A stretch of 64,000 nucleotides of DNA. It comes from Chloroflexota bacterium (GTDB taxonomy: Bacteria; Chloroflexota; Anaerolineae; Anaerolineales; Anaerolineaceae). Shown here one piece after another: positions 1 to 8,430 of the stretch; within the stretch, counting starts at the first letter, position 1, and every line of letters begins with the position of its first letter. Under the pieces are notes generated by a model. It was given only the letters and a program-made list of their open reading frames with translations. It had not been told where the DNA came from and ran no database searches. The DNA is taken from positions 30,721 to 94,720 of the forward strand of contig WOUT01000017.1 in NCBI GenBank assembly GCA_009773005.1, written 5' to 3'. Both the position numbers and the translations under genes were made by a program.

Positions 1-80
1 AGAGATACCTCCTTACCGCTGCTTCCTCTCGGACCTGACGGGGTTCGCAGGGCTCTGCCGCGCCGGTCCCATCCGGGCGC
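1..80 (-). ncRNA. ffs: Signal recognition particle RNA (small bacterial type), 3' part cut off by window edge
   Basis: Read on the minus strand, this stretch carries the conserved tip of bacterial SRP RNA: GTCAGGTCC (complement of 31-39), a GAGA tetraloop (27-30) and GGAAGCAGC directly after it. This is the known binding site for the Ffh M-domain. A promoter just upstream predicts a transcription start near 80, which gives a 5' arm of about 50 nt, the right size for a 4.5S-type RNA of about 100 nt. Only about 26 nt of the 3' arm are inside the window, so the end cannot be placed. The RNA acts in co-translational membrane targeting. Confidence 0.9.
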
Positions 81-86
81 GCCCTA

Positions 87-115
87 AGGATACCGCAGGA
101 CGGGCGAGGTGTCAA
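87..115 (-). promoter_or_regulatory. Sigma70-type promoter of the SRP RNA gene
   Basis: On the minus strand a perfect -35 box TTGACA (110-115) is followed after exactly 17 bases by TATCCT (87-92). The predicted start, about seven bases downstream near 80, agrees with the expected 5' end of the SRP RNA. Confidence 0.75.
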
Positions 116-120
116 TTGAC

Positions 121-282
121 CACGACCCCACTCACTACGTTCGGGGGCACAATGGCCTTTACCCCATTATTGGCGATGATCGCGAATATGAAAATATCGC
201 AGAATACATTTATGCGAATCCCCGTAACTGGGGAAAAGATGATGAAAACCAACCGACGCAAGAGCATGTCCTGGATGCATAA
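121..282 (+). pseudogene. 3' remnant of a REP-associated (RAYT/IS200-like Y1) transposase
   Basis: The plus-strand frame running through 148-282 and stopping at TAA 280-282 encodes a peptide containing DDREYENIAEYIYANPRNW and then GKDDEN. This closely resembles the C-terminal end of REP-associated tyrosine transposases, in which an aspartate-rich REYxxIxxYIxxNPxxW pattern follows the catalytic Tyr region. No start codon, HUH motif or catalytic tyrosine precedes it; the open frame fades out against the SRP RNA promoter at about 115. It is therefore a dead fragment. The assignment rests on my recognition of the motif. Confidence 0.7.
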
Positions 283-392
283 ATCAATAACTATCTCTTT
301 ATCGCGCAAGCTTCGATATGCTTAAGGTGCTCAAATTTACTACAAGAAGCATTCGTGCGAAAGACAGGACGACGAATTTATGGAAGAAACAA

Positions 393-553
393 TTCTTTAG
401 AGCAAAACGAGCGGGGTCGCGATGGCAGCGCCCCGGAGTGGATTTTCATATGTACAAATTTGGGGATTGCTTCAGGCTCAAACACTGAGCCTTCGCATAC
501 GAATGACAGGTTCTTTAAACCAAAACGAGCGGCGTTGTGTTCCGCTCGTTTTG
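393..553. repeat. Pair of imperfect direct repeats with three hairpins (REP-like)
   Basis: A 22-base unit starting TTCTTTA and ending CAAAACGAGCGG occurs at 393-414 and 511-532 with only a few differences. Each copy runs into a hairpin: GGGG-T-CGC (413-420) pairs with GCGCCCC (428-434), and CAAAACGAGCGG (521-532) pairs perfectly with its complement at 542-553. Between them AGGCTCA (474-480) pairs with TGAGCCT (486-492). Lying close to the RAYT remnant, these may be the REP-like palindromes such transposases act on, but this link is inference. Confidence 0.55.
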
Positions 554-678
554 ATCTGATCACTCAGAAAAAACCATAATCCATTAAGGAGGAAAACACT
601 TTTTTATTTGTTGCTGCCAATCAAATATCGCCCAAACATTAACATAAACGAAACACTAACCAGGAGTTTATTAAGATT

Positions 679-1575
679 TCAAACGATCTTCACCCCGTAG
701 GTATCTGCCAACACCTCCTCCAGGCTGGGTTGGAAACTGAGAAAATCAGTGACATGGTGCTGGCTGGCGGACTTGATCAGGCTGTCCGGTTCCCCGTTGA
801 GCACGCAGCGCACCTTGTTATCTTCGAAGGTGAGGTTGTGGATGTTGGTAATGCCGGCGAAGATATCTTTTGGCACCGGGTTGGCAAAACGCATTTCGAT
901 CTTGCGGATGGCGCGGCTGCGCAGCTGCACTCCCCGTTCCACCGAGATCAGTTTGCCTTGATGCAGAATGGCGACACGGTCACAAATCCTTTCCATTTCA
1001 TAAAAGGATTTTGACGTGATAAAGACAGTCCGGCCGGCATGGCGGGCATCGGCGATCAGGCGGTAGAAGACATCTGCAATAGCGGGGTTCAGATCGTCCA
1101 TTGGTTCATCCAGCAGAAGCAGCTCCGGGCGGTGCACGAAAGCCTGCAGCAGATCAAAGACCTGGCGGTCGTGGCGTGAGAGCGTTGCTGCCGATTGAGA
1201 CAGGTCAAGGTCAACCTGTTTGGAGATCTTCTGGATCTCCGTCCATAGCATGCCGCCCTGTTGGTGCCCAAGCGACCGCAGAAGTTCACCTACGGTAAGG
1301 CGGCTGGTTGAGGGGTAATTGCCGGGATAGATGCCAATTTTTTCACGAATAAAACGGGCATCGCGGTAAGAATCCTTGCCAAAAACCAGCAATCTGCCGC
1401 TGGAAGGGCGCAAATAGCCCGCCAGCAGGCTGATCAAGGTTGATTTTCCGGCGTGGTCGGTTCCGAGTAAACCGTAAATTTCACCGGGTTCGACGTCCAG
1501 CGTGATGTTTTCGACCCCTTGACGGCGATTGTGCGTCTTTGTTAATTTTTCCGCTTTGATCACTAAATAGCGCAT
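679..1575 (-). CDS. ABC transporter ATP-binding protein with degenerate signature motif
   Basis: This 298-residue protein has the fold-defining parts of an ABC-type ATPase: a Walker A loop GTDHAGKST (about residues 38-46) and a Walker B strand LLLLDEP. It resembles the CcmA/YbhF branch that drives ABC-2 type exporters. The signature region, normally LSGGQ, reads LSRHDRQ, and Walker A has TDH where PNG is usual, so ATP-dependent dimerisation may be impaired or altered. No permease lies next to it, and it stands alone between two non-coding stretches. A good Shine-Dalgarno sequence (AGGAGG) precedes the ATG. It is either an orphan subunit working with a distant permease or a gene starting to decay. 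Confidence 0.8.
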   Translation of the reverse strand: MRYLVIKAEKLTKTHNRRQGVENITLDVEPGEIYGLLGTDHAGKSTLISLLAGYLRPSSGRLLVFGKDSYRDARFIREKIGIYPGNYPSTSRLTVGELLRSLGHQQGGMLWTEIQKISKQVDLDLSQSAATLSRHDRQVFDLLQAFVHRPELLLLDEPMDDLNPAIADVFYRLIADARHAGRTVFITSKSFYEMERICDRVAILHQGKLISVERGVQLRSRAIRKIEMRFANPVPKDIFAGITNIHNLTFEDNKVRCVLNGEPDSLIKSASQHHVTDFLSFQPSLEEVLADTYGVKIV

Positions 1576-2219
1576 CTCGGCCTCCTGTGTGAAGAGAATT
1601 TGTCATTCCCCGGCGAAGATTCGCAGAGGAACGCAGGTGCCCTAAGGCTTGTATTGTGCCGGGATAAGAAAACCGGCTGGTAGCGGAAGTACCAGCCGGC
1701 AGTGGTTGTATGCCGTTTTAGATCAGAGAGATCTGATCAGTCCAGTACTTCCTGAGAGGCGTTCACTCCGAATGGACGTGGAAGATGGCTGCAAGGTTTA
1801 ATGCAGAGGATCAGTCCAAATCCAAACGCGCTTACGACTCGATTTTCAACGAACGTGGATAACCCGGATTTTCCCCAGCAACTAAGGGGAGGCACATCTT
1901 TTGAGTTACCCGATTCTTCCAACGGCATTGTGAGGCCTTTCTTCCAACGTATAATTTTTGGATGTTTATTTTGCAACTGCACCTATTTTAGTTTTTAAGC
2001 AGCTTAAAGTCAAGATGAAACATTACTCAGGTTACAAATAATCAGGTTTTCGAGCAAGCAGGCGCTCATAACCAGGCATACAGGGCGTTTTCACACCGGT
2101 TCGCCTATGGCATAACATTGTACAGTAATACATTCGCAACGGTCATAGTTTTGCACTCCTTCCGGGTTTGATATAATCGGATTATCTATCGGTAAATCAT
2201 GATGTAAAGGCGGAAAACC
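1576..2219. other. Non-coding stretch between divergent genes
   Basis: About 640 bases without a convincing gene. It holds a terminator-like hairpin (1673-1699), a second palindrome GATCAGA-GAGA-TCTGATC at 1721-1738, and the promoter of the DUF362 gene (TATAAT at 2172-2177, TTGCAC at 2151-2156, spacing 15). Open frames of 65-81 codons on both strands show no recognisable protein features. Confidence 0.6.
1664..1699 (-). terminator. Rho-independent terminator-like hairpin
   Basis: CCGGCTGGTA (1673-1682) and TACCAGCCGG (1690-1699) form a perfect 10-bp stem with a 7-base loop. On the minus strand it is followed by TTTTCTTAT. No identified gene ends just upstream of it on that strand. Confidence 0.5.
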
Positions 2220-3386
2220 ATGACTTCGAAAGTGTTTTACGGCTCTCCGCGCCAGACACGCCTGTGTGCGGATGAAACATTGCCTGCTAAATTGGATCTG
2301 ATCATGGGCGCCCTTCACCTGCGCGACCGGGTCAAAAAAGAATTGGTGTGCCTCAAACTGCATGTGGGCAATAACATCGGCTATTCGGTCATCCACCCCG
2401 TCTTCATCCGCAAGGTGGTGCAGGCCATCAAAGACGGCGGAGGCAAGCCCTTCATCGTGGATGTGGATTGGGATGTAGCGGGCTGCGAAACACGCGGCTA
2501 TACAACTGAAGTGCTCGGCTGCCCGGTCTACCCGGCCGCCGGACCAATGGACAATTATCATTATGAACACGAGTGGGAATACAAGAACATGAAGACCTGG
2601 AAGGTGGCGGGGATGGTAGAAGATGCATCCTTCCTAGTCAACTTTGCGCATGTTAAAGGCCACCCTTCCTGTGGTTTTGGCGCGGCTTTCAAGAACATTG
2701 CTCTGGGCTGCATGGTGGGTGATACTCGCGGCAAGATCCACGATACCAATCACTACGACAAATACTGGTTTAAAGAGAATTGCAGCGACCGCGCGCTGAT
2801 GCAGAAAATTGTGGATTCCTGCCCGTTCGGAGCGATTGTGTTTGATAAAAAAGACCCGGATGAACTGCATCTGCATTTTGAGCCGTGCAACCAGTGCATG
2901 CGCTGCCAGCAGGTGGCACCAGCCGGCAGCCTGAAAATCGACCCGGTCAACTTCCACTCTTTCCAGGAGGCTTGCGCCATCTCCACCGCCATCACACTTT
3001 CCACTTTTGCCAAAGAGAAAACCGTACATCTGGCGCTGGCTAACCAGATGACCCCGGTATGCGACTGCTTCGGGTTCACCGGCATGCCCATCCTCAATGA
3101 CGAAGGCGTTTTTGGTTCGGATGATATTGTCGCGCTTGATAAAGCAGTTCTGGATAAAACTGCCATCCGGCCCCTGTTGCTGGATAACGTCCCCGATTGC
3201 ATGGAACCTCAAATGATCGACGCGCATCCCTTCTCGCAGCTGCACGGACCTTTTAAAGATCCGTATGTGGTAGTACGCTACGCTGAACAATTGGGTTTAG
3301 GCAGCCAAGATTATGAACTGGTGGACGTGCTGCCGTTCGAACGCAAGGGTCCTGCCCCGATGGGTTACTACATCGCGGCGAAGTAG
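2220..3386 (+). CDS. DUF362 domain protein with Fe-S cluster cysteines
   Basis: A 388-residue cytoplasmic protein of the DUF362 family. The N-terminal two thirds contain the family's mixed alpha/beta core, including NFAHVKGHPSCGFGAAFKN, which is typical of DUF362. A ferredoxin-like insert follows: CPFGAI at about residues 201-206 and then CNQCMRC (C223, C226, C229), enough for one [4Fe-4S] cluster. The function of DUF362 is not established; members often sit beside redox enzymes, but none is adjacent here. It is transcribed alone, from TATAAT at 2172-2177 to the strong hairpin terminator at 3402-3444. The family assignment is firm, the biochemical role unknown. Confidence 0.85.
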   Translation: MTSKVFYGSPRQTRLCADETLPAKLDLIMGALHLRDRVKKELVCLKLHVGNNIGYSVIHPVFIRKVVQAIKDGGGKPFIVDVDWDVAGCETRGYTTEVLGCPVYPAAGPMDNYHYEHEWEYKNMKTWKVAGMVEDASFLVNFAHVKGHPSCGFGAAFKNIALGCMVGDTRGKIHDTNHYDKYWFKENCSDRALMQKIVDSCPFGAIVFDKKDPDELHLHFEPCNQCMRCQQVAPAGSLKIDPVNFHSFQEACAISTAITLSTFAKEKTVHLALANQMTPVCDCFGFTGMPILNDEGVFGSDDIVALDKAVLDKTAIRPLLLDNVPDCMEPQMIDAHPFSQLHGPFKDPYVVVRYAEQLGLGSQDYELVDVLPFERKGPAPMGYYIAAK

Positions 3387-3401
3387 GGCAGAAAACCACT
3401 T

Positions 3402-3444
3402 AACACAACTCCGGCAGCCGAATCTAAGCCGGAGTTGTGTTTTG
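3402..3444 (+). terminator. Terminator after the DUF362 gene
   Basis: AACACAACTCCGGC (3402-3415) pairs perfectly over 14 bp with GCCGGAGTTGTGTT (3428-3441), followed by a short T run. The arms would work on either strand, but only the upstream gene ends here. Confidence 0.8.
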
Positions 3445-3502
3445 CAACCAATTCTTTTCTCTCTGCGTATATGTTGGTAGATCACACAGGAGAAAAATCA
3501 AG

Positions 3503-4366
3503 TTGAAGAAAACCTTATTTCTATTTATTTTATTCGCACTAACACTTTCAGCCTGCACCGTAAATGGATATCCGATCTCGGTTGTCAATGAGCGTGTCAA
3601 CGGATCCGGTAAAATTATCACCGAGACCCGCTATGTGAGCGGTTTCAATAAAGTGGACCTGCAGGGCATTGGCAACCTGACCATCGTTCAGGGGAGCGAT
3701 GAATTGCTGACGATCACAAGTGATGACAACTTCATGGATTACATCACCACCGAAGTGGTCAACGGCACGCTGGAGATTGGGATGAAGCCCAACCTCTCAC
3801 TCAACCCTACAGGCACTATCGATTACAAACTGACGGTGAAGTCACTTTCCAGCGTTGTGTTGTCAGGGTTTGGCAGCATCACTGCAGGCAAACTGACGAG
3901 AAATGAGCTGGAAGTAAGACTCGCGGGATCAGGTGAAATAAATCTGGGTATGCTTGAGAGCGACACGCTCCTGCTGCGGGTTTCAGGTTTTGGCGATATC
4001 AATGTGGAAAACATGAACGTCAAACAGCCAAACCTTGAGATCACCGGCTCCGGCGATATTAATGTGGATCAAATGGATGTGGAAGACCTGGCTGTCAAAA
4101 TCAGCGGTTTCGGCAACACAGATTTAACTGGAAAAGCGGAGACTCAGGAAGTCCAGATTCTTGGCTCTGGCAACTATAGAGCCGGCAACCTCGAAAGTGA
4201 ACGTGCTATTGCGAAAATTACCGGTTTTGGTGATGCAAAGGTATGGGCGAAGAGCGATCTGGATGTAACCATCACCGGCAGCGGCAACCTGGATTACTAC
4301 GGCAGCCCGCGCGTGACCCAATCCGTGACCAGCTTTGGCAAGATTAATTCACTCGGCGAACATTAA
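3503..4366 (+). CDS. GIN-domain (DUF2807) putative auto-transporter-like adhesin lipoprotein
   Basis: The mature gene most likely starts at TTG 3503, ten bases after an AGGAG box (3488-3492). This gives 287 residues beginning KKTLFLF, with a lipobox LSAC, so it is an exported lipoprotein anchored to the membrane face. The rest is a DUF2807 (GIN) right-handed beta-helix with a visible repeat in which SGFG and GSG turns alternate about every 18-20 residues (for example SGFGDINVEN, TGSGDINVDQ, SGFGNTDLTG). The family is widespread in Bacteroidota and Chloroflexota and thought to be surface-exposed; no substrate is known. It stands alone, with a terminator on either side. Confidence 0.82.
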   Translation: MKKTLFLFILFALTLSACTVNGYPISVVNERVNGSGKIITETRYVSGFNKVDLQGIGNLTIVQGSDELLTITSDDNFMDYITTEVVNGTLEIGMKPNLSLNPTGTIDYKLTVKSLSSVVLSGFGSITAGKLTRNELEVRLAGSGEINLGMLESDTLLLRVSGFGDINVENMNVKQPNLEITGSGDINVDQMDVEDLAVKISGFGNTDLTGKAETQEVQILGSGNYRAGNLESERAIAKITGFGDAKVWAKSDLDVTITGSGNLDYYGSPRVTQSVTSFGKINSLGEH

Positions 4367-4382
4367 GCACACGGGATTTCAC

Positions 4383-4412
4383 CGGAGAGCAAGAGCGCTC
4401 TCCGTTTTTTTT
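4383..4412 (+). terminator. Rho-independent terminator after the GIN lipoprotein
   Basis: CGGAGAGC (4383-4390) and GCTCTCCG (4397-4404) form a stem followed by eight T residues (4405-4412). Confidence 0.9.
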
Positions 4413-4428
4413 GCATGGTTTTAGAGAA

Positions 4429-4626
4429 TCATTCAGCAATTGCAATGGGCTGAGTTGCCTGCAGCGCATCCTGCAATTTCAACAATACAGCCTTGCGGCC
4501 TTTCAACATCATCTTGTAATCGATATTATCCGTTGCGGCGATCTGCATGCGAAGGTCAGAGAGACAGTTTTCTAGCAATTGAAGCAGCACGGTTTTCTCT
4601 TCTTCCTCAAGTTGAAGCCGTATCAT
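4429..4626 (-). CDS. Small conserved-looking helical protein of unknown function
   Basis: This 65-residue reading frame starts at an ATG preceded by a strong GAGGAGG box with good spacing, which argues that it is translated. The product is highly charged (LEEEEK near the N-terminus) and predicted from its heptad pattern to be two amphipathic helices. It resembles small uncharacterised proteins of the form LEEEE-x-LLxxLLExxLSDLRMxIAxTDN found in many bacteria. No function can be given. It lies head-on to the GIN gene terminator and has no clear operon partner. Confidence 0.7.
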   Translation of the reverse strand: MIRLQLEEEEKTVLLQLLENCLSDLRMQIAATDNIDYKMMLKGRKAVLLKLQDALQATQPIAIAE

Positions 4627-4806
4627 GGGATCCTCCTCTCAAAAGACCAATAAAAAAAGCTGTCCGTCCATGACGAACAGCCCGATAGAGACTGGTGATG
4701 ATTTTTCAAGCAGAGCTGACAGCAACGCTTTTTTCTATTTTCATTATAGAATGTTCGAGGCTGCCAGTCAAGTGATTTTTATCAAAATCAAGAAGCGGTT
4801 GAATGG

Positions 4807-5919
4807 TCAAATTGGCATCTCATAAACACGGTAGCGGCGCAGGTTTTTGACCCCCATCTTGTAAAGGGCATTGTTCATCCGGACATTATCTTCAAGCACG
4901 TAGTTGATCTCTAGCCGAACTTTATTGGAGTTTAAGGCGTCGTAGGTGGCGCGGTAAAGCAGGGTGTCGATGGCTTTTCCCTGATATTCGGGGATGACGC
5001 CAAGCGCCCACATGCGGTACTGCGTGATACGCGGCAGCATGTAGAGCAGTTTTATCCAGCCAAAGGGCAGCAGACGTCCGTTCAACCCTTTGAGAATAAC
5101 GTTGATATCCGGGAGCGTCATGGCGAACCCGATCGGTTTACCACCGGCGGTCTCGGCGATCAACACAGCTTTCGGGTTGATGATCTGTTTCAGGTCGCGA
5201 GCCATTGCTCTGCCCTCTTCTTCTGTTACCGGGTAGAACCCCCAATTGTCCGAGATCGAGACGTTGGCAAGGTTAACAATCGTGACCACATCTTGCTCAA
5301 GACTCTTCATGTTCACCGGGCGAATGGTGACTCCATAACGTTTTTGCACTTTCTCGGTCAGGGTCAGATAGCGCTCCGGGAATTGATACCCGTCCTTCGC
5401 GTCCATTATGTAAACCATCAGATCTTTGGCTTTTGCCAATCCAAAGGAAGTCAAAAGGTCATTGTAGTATGGAGGGTTATAGGGAGCCAGAATGACTGGC
5501 GAGGGTTCATAGCCTTCAACAACCAACCCCCATTCCTGCGAGGCGAAACTCCAGGGTCCGCGCATGCTGGTCATGCCTTTCTTGCGCAGCCACTCACGAG
5601 CGGCAGAAAGCAGTGCCTTTGCAATCACGGGATCATTGTTGCATTCGAATGAACCAAAAAGACCGATGGGCTGCTTCCAGTGATCCAATGCCAGTTTGTC
5701 CAAGAAAGCAGAAACCCGGCCAACGACTTTGCCATTCTCCCTGGCGAGAAAGAGCGCATAAATGCAGTGATTCAGCATCGGATTATTCTCAGGTACGTAC
5801 TGGGCTTGTTGTTCCGAGCGCAATGGAGCCACCCAAACCGGATCATTTCGATATAACTGATAAGGAAGGTCAATAAATGCTTTTAAATCCTGCCGGGTTT
5901 GAACCTCGATGATCTCCAT
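4807..5919 (-). CDS. GNAT-like acetyltransferase family protein (YghO type)
   Basis: A 370-residue soluble protein starting at the ATG of MEIIEVQTR, which has a GAGGAG box just upstream; an in-frame TTG five codons earlier lacks one. The N-terminal part (YQLYRNDPVWVAPL) and the block MRGPWSFASQEWGLVVEGYE are typical of the large N-acetyltransferase-like proteins called YghO. The C-terminal part has a GNAT-like core: WALGVIPEYQGKAID would be the acetyl-CoA binding segment, followed by NYVLEDNVRMNNALYKMG. The acceptor substrate is not known. It is monocistronic as far as can be seen. Confidence 0.75.
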   Translation of the reverse strand: MEIIEVQTRQDLKAFIDLPYQLYRNDPVWVAPLRSEQQAQYVPENNPMLNHCIYALFLARENGKVVGRVSAFLDKLALDHWKQPIGLFGSFECNNDPVIAKALLSAAREWLRKKGMTSMRGPWSFASQEWGLVVEGYEPSPVILAPYNPPYYNDLLTSFGLAKAKDLMVYIMDAKDGYQFPERYLTLTEKVQKRYGVTIRPVNMKSLEQDVVTIVNLANVSISDNWGFYPVTEEEGRAMARDLKQIINPKAVLIAETAGGKPIGFAMTLPDINVILKGLNGRLLPFGWIKLLYMLPRITQYRMWALGVIPEYQGKAIDTLLYRATYDALNSNKVRLEINYVLEDNVRMNNALYKMGVKNLRRYRVYEMPI

Positions 5920-6004
5920 AACCGCTCCTCGCAATGTTGACTATAGGTCAAAACAGTTTGTAATACAAGCGATTTTCAGAGAGATATTCTAATTGAGGAT
6001 GCGA

Positions 6005-6778
6005 TTATGATTTTGTTGCTGTCAACACCAGATTCCCGCTGGTTAGGGGCACGAATAGATCTCCGGTAAGACCGCCAAAACTGTGAATTTCACCAAAACC
6101 TGCCGTAGTTAAGGCATTGACCAACTCTTTTTGCAGTTGCGGCCTCAGATGAGTTGATGAAACACTGGATTCCCAGCTTGAGTTGCCAGAGCGTTTGAGT
6201 GTGACGATGTTGAATTGGATCAACCCGTCAGGCTCGAAATTGTAGAAGCGTTGGAACACCCACTCGCTTTTTTCTTCTTGATGCGTCTGGGGTTCCATCC
6301 AGCGCTCTTTTTTGGCCATTACAGCATCGAAATTGCGGTTCTGGATCAAGAGCAACCCACCAGGGCGCAGGCAGGAAGCAAAATCTTTTAGCGTTTCATC
6401 CACTTCGTTTTGAGTATGCAAATGCGGGAGTGAATTCCCAAGGCACAGGACGGCATCGAATTGTCCTGCGCCGAGGTTTTTTGCCAAAGAACCAAATCCA
6501 ATGACCTCAAACCTGGCTTTTAGGCCAATTTCAACTGAATTAGAACGGGCTTTCGCGATCATTTCACCGCTGAAGTCCGCACCGACTACCTCAAAGCCCA
6601 ATTTGGCAAGCGCCAGGGCGTGCATCCCTGTGCCGCAGGCAGAATCCAAAACCTTCTTGGGTACGCTGGCGGTTGATGGGTGCGCTGCCAACAACTTTTC
6701 AATGAACGGCATCTCCAGAGCAAGCCGGCTTTTCCAATTAACAAAGCGGTCATAATCGTTCGCGAACAGATCATACAT
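6005..6778 (-). CDS. Class I SAM-dependent methyltransferase
   Basis: A 257-residue protein with the Rossmann-type methyltransferase signature: motif I VLDSACGTG (residues 43-51), an acidic residue at the end of strand 2 (VVGADFS), and motif IV FDAVLCLGNSLPHL, followed by LRPGGLLLIQNRN. The N-terminus MYDLFANDYDRFVNW is common in small-molecule methyltransferases related to glycine/sarcosine N-methyltransferases, but that specificity cannot be claimed. It faces the DUF998 gene across a short divergent spacer. Confidence 0.85.
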   Translation of the reverse strand: MYDLFANDYDRFVNWKSRLALEMPFIEKLLAAHPSTASVPKKVLDSACGTGMHALALAKLGFEVVGADFSGEMIAKARSNSVEIGLKARFEVIGFGSLAKNLGAGQFDAVLCLGNSLPHLHTQNEVDETLKDFASCLRPGGLLLIQNRNFDAVMAKKERWMEPQTHQEEKSEWVFQRFYNFEPDGLIQFNIVTLKRSGNSSWESSVSSTHLRPQLQKELVNALTTAGFGEIHSFGGLTGDLFVPLTSGNLVLTATKS

Positions 6779-6865
6779 GCGGCAATCCTTTTCACATAGC
6801 TAACGAAAGACTCTAGAAAGTTCAACGAAATGATAAAATGAGGTCATCTTAGACCGGGGTGATCC

Positions 6866-7564
6866 ATGACTGACGCAACTTTTTTACAATCCTTCTTGCA
6901 AGTTTACCCTCATTTTGGCTGGATTGGCAGCCTGATTATTTTAACAGGGTGTCTGGTTTCTGCAGTGGCTTACACGGGCAAAGCGGATGAGCGCTATTCC
7001 ATACTCAACCATTTCATTTCCGAGTTGGGCGAGATTGGTATCTCAAGGTCAGCGGCGGTGTTCAACACTGCCATGGTAATTGGTGGAATCCTCTTTATCC
7101 CTTATATGGTGGGGCTGGGGTTAACCATTGGTTCGTGGTGGGCAATCATTGGGATGTCTGCCGGGTTGCTGGCGGCAGTATCGAGTATCCTGGTTGGCAT
7201 TTTTTCAATGGACAGGCTTACCCCGCACCGCCGGGCAGCCATGACCTTTTTCAGGTCCGGGCTGGTGACGGTTGTTTTCTTCACTATCGCAGTGTTTGCC
7301 CAGCCAGCCGGGCACCGGACGATTCCGCTGGTGGTCAATATGTTCGGGATCATCGCAATAATTTCCTATGCCGCCTTCCTGGCGATCGTTGGCCGCAAGA
7401 TGGATACGAACAACCAGCCAAATTACATCCTTGATCCATCCGTAATGCCAGAGAGACCAAAGTTTTGGCGCACCGCATTCCTGGAATGGATGTTGTTTTT
7501 CTCGACGATTGCGTGGTTCTTATTGGTCAGTCTTTTTGTCTTGGGGCCACAGATTGTCGTTTAA
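6866..7564 (+). CDS. DUF998 integral membrane protein
   Basis: A 232-residue protein with about six hydrophobic segments, starting at an ATG preceded by GGGGTGATCC. The motif ILNHFISELGEIG between helices 1 and 2 is characteristic of DUF998 (an eight- or six-helix family that often has an SELG motif). Its role is unknown. It ends against a hairpin terminator shared with the convergent ABC exporter genes. Confidence 0.8.
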   Translation: MTDATFLQSFLQVYPHFGWIGSLIILTGCLVSAVAYTGKADERYSILNHFISELGEIGISRSAAVFNTAMVIGGILFIPYMVGLGLTIGSWWAIIGMSAGLLAAVSSILVGIFSMDRLTPHRRAAMTFFRSGLVTVVFFTIAVFAQPAGHRTIPLVVNMFGIIAIISYAAFLAIVGRKMDTNNQPNYILDPSVMPERPKFWRTAFLEWMLFFSTIAWFLLVSLFVLGPQIVV

Positions 7565-7568
7565 TAAA

Positions 7569-7607
7569 AAAACCACCCGGAAGATTCTTTGATTGACGGG
7601 TGATTTT
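7569..7607. terminator. Bidirectional terminator between convergent genes
   Basis: CACCCG (7574-7579) pairs with CGGGTG (7597-7602); the flanks are A-rich on the left and T-rich on the right, so it can end transcripts from both the DUF998 gene and the exporter operon. Confidence 0.65.
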
Positions 7608-7620
7608 TCTAAGGTTGAGT

Positions 7621-8430
7621 CTATTTAAGGAAAATGCTGATCACGAAAGGGAGAAGCACTAATATTGCAAGCAAGGTATTTCCTCGCCTTTTTGTGTTTC
7701 TGTTATCCCAACTGAAAAGAAAAATCGCCAACAAAAACGCTAGAACTCCACTTAAGATAAGCACGATCACAGAACCCCACGGTGAAAAATCCGCGGCCTT
7801 GCCCATCGCCAGACTGTTGAACGCATTCATTGCGTGGGAGGCGGGCAAGAGCCGGGCAGCTTTTCCGGCAATTTCAGGGAGCATGTTGTAAGGCAGCATG
7901 AGACCCCCCAGCAGCATTGATGGAACGAAAATGATCTGTGACCACAGGACGGTCATCCGTGATGAGGGGGAGACTACACCGATCAAGACGCTAATACAAG
8001 CCGAAGAAAAAGTAATTGCCAGAAAAACGATGACGAAATTTATCCAATTAACCGGTAATGGCGCTTTGAAGAATAATGGTGCTGTTATGGTGATGACCGC
8101 AGTTACCAAAGCGAGATGAAGGGTTGTGGTTAAAGCCGGAATGGATAAAACCGATATTGAAGGAACGCCATTGATCTTGAAGCTTCTGAAAATCCCATTT
8201 TCACGGGCATTCACCAACGGGTCGGGGATGCCAAGAAGCGTGGATGCCAAAACTGAAAACACGACCAGCGCAGGAACTAATGTTTCCAAAAAGGGAGGGT
8301 TAATTGATGGCATGATGAAGCCCATTAATAAATAGAATCCTAGCGGGAACAGGTAGTTCATCAACAGCAACTGTTTATTCCTTACACCTGAGCGAAATTC
8401 AAACATAAAGTGATGGATGAATGCTTTCAA
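7621..8430 (-). CDS. ABC-2 type exporter permease
   Basis: A 269-residue membrane protein with six hydrophobic segments in the ABC-2 layout. A short cytoplasmic N-terminus is followed by a helix pair, a re-entrant region near LLGGLMLPYNMLPEIAGKAARLLPASHAMNAF, which is the conserved periplasmic end of ABC-2 permeases, and a last helix. Its start overlaps the stop of the upstream ATPase gene by four bases (ATGA-type coupling), so the two subunits are made together. The substrate is unknown; drugs, lipids or peptides are all possible. Confidence 0.85.
   Translation of the reverse strand: MKAFIHHFMFEFRSGVRNKQLLLMNYLFPLGFYLLMGFIMPSINPPFLETLVPALVVFSVLASTLLGIPDPLVNARENGIFRSFKINGVPSISVLSIPALTTTLHLALVTAVITITAPLFFKAPLPVNWINFVIVFLAITFSSACISVLIGVVSPSSRMTVLWSQIIFVPSMLLGGLMLPYNMLPEIAGKAARLLPASHAMNAFNSLAMGKAADFSPWGSVIVLILSGVLAFLLAIFLFSWDNRNTKRRGNTLLAILVLLPFVISIFLK

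Noticed and set aside
1737..1998. Open frames of 81 (minus) and 65 (plus) codons
   Set aside because: They overlap each other, lack good ribosome sites and show no recognisable protein pattern. The minus one starts at GTG; only the downstream hairpin at 1664-1699 speaks for it.
2634..3290. 218-codon minus frame inside the DUF362 gene
   Set aside because: Shadow of a well-supported gene on the other strand; codon pattern and Fe-S motifs belong to the plus frame.
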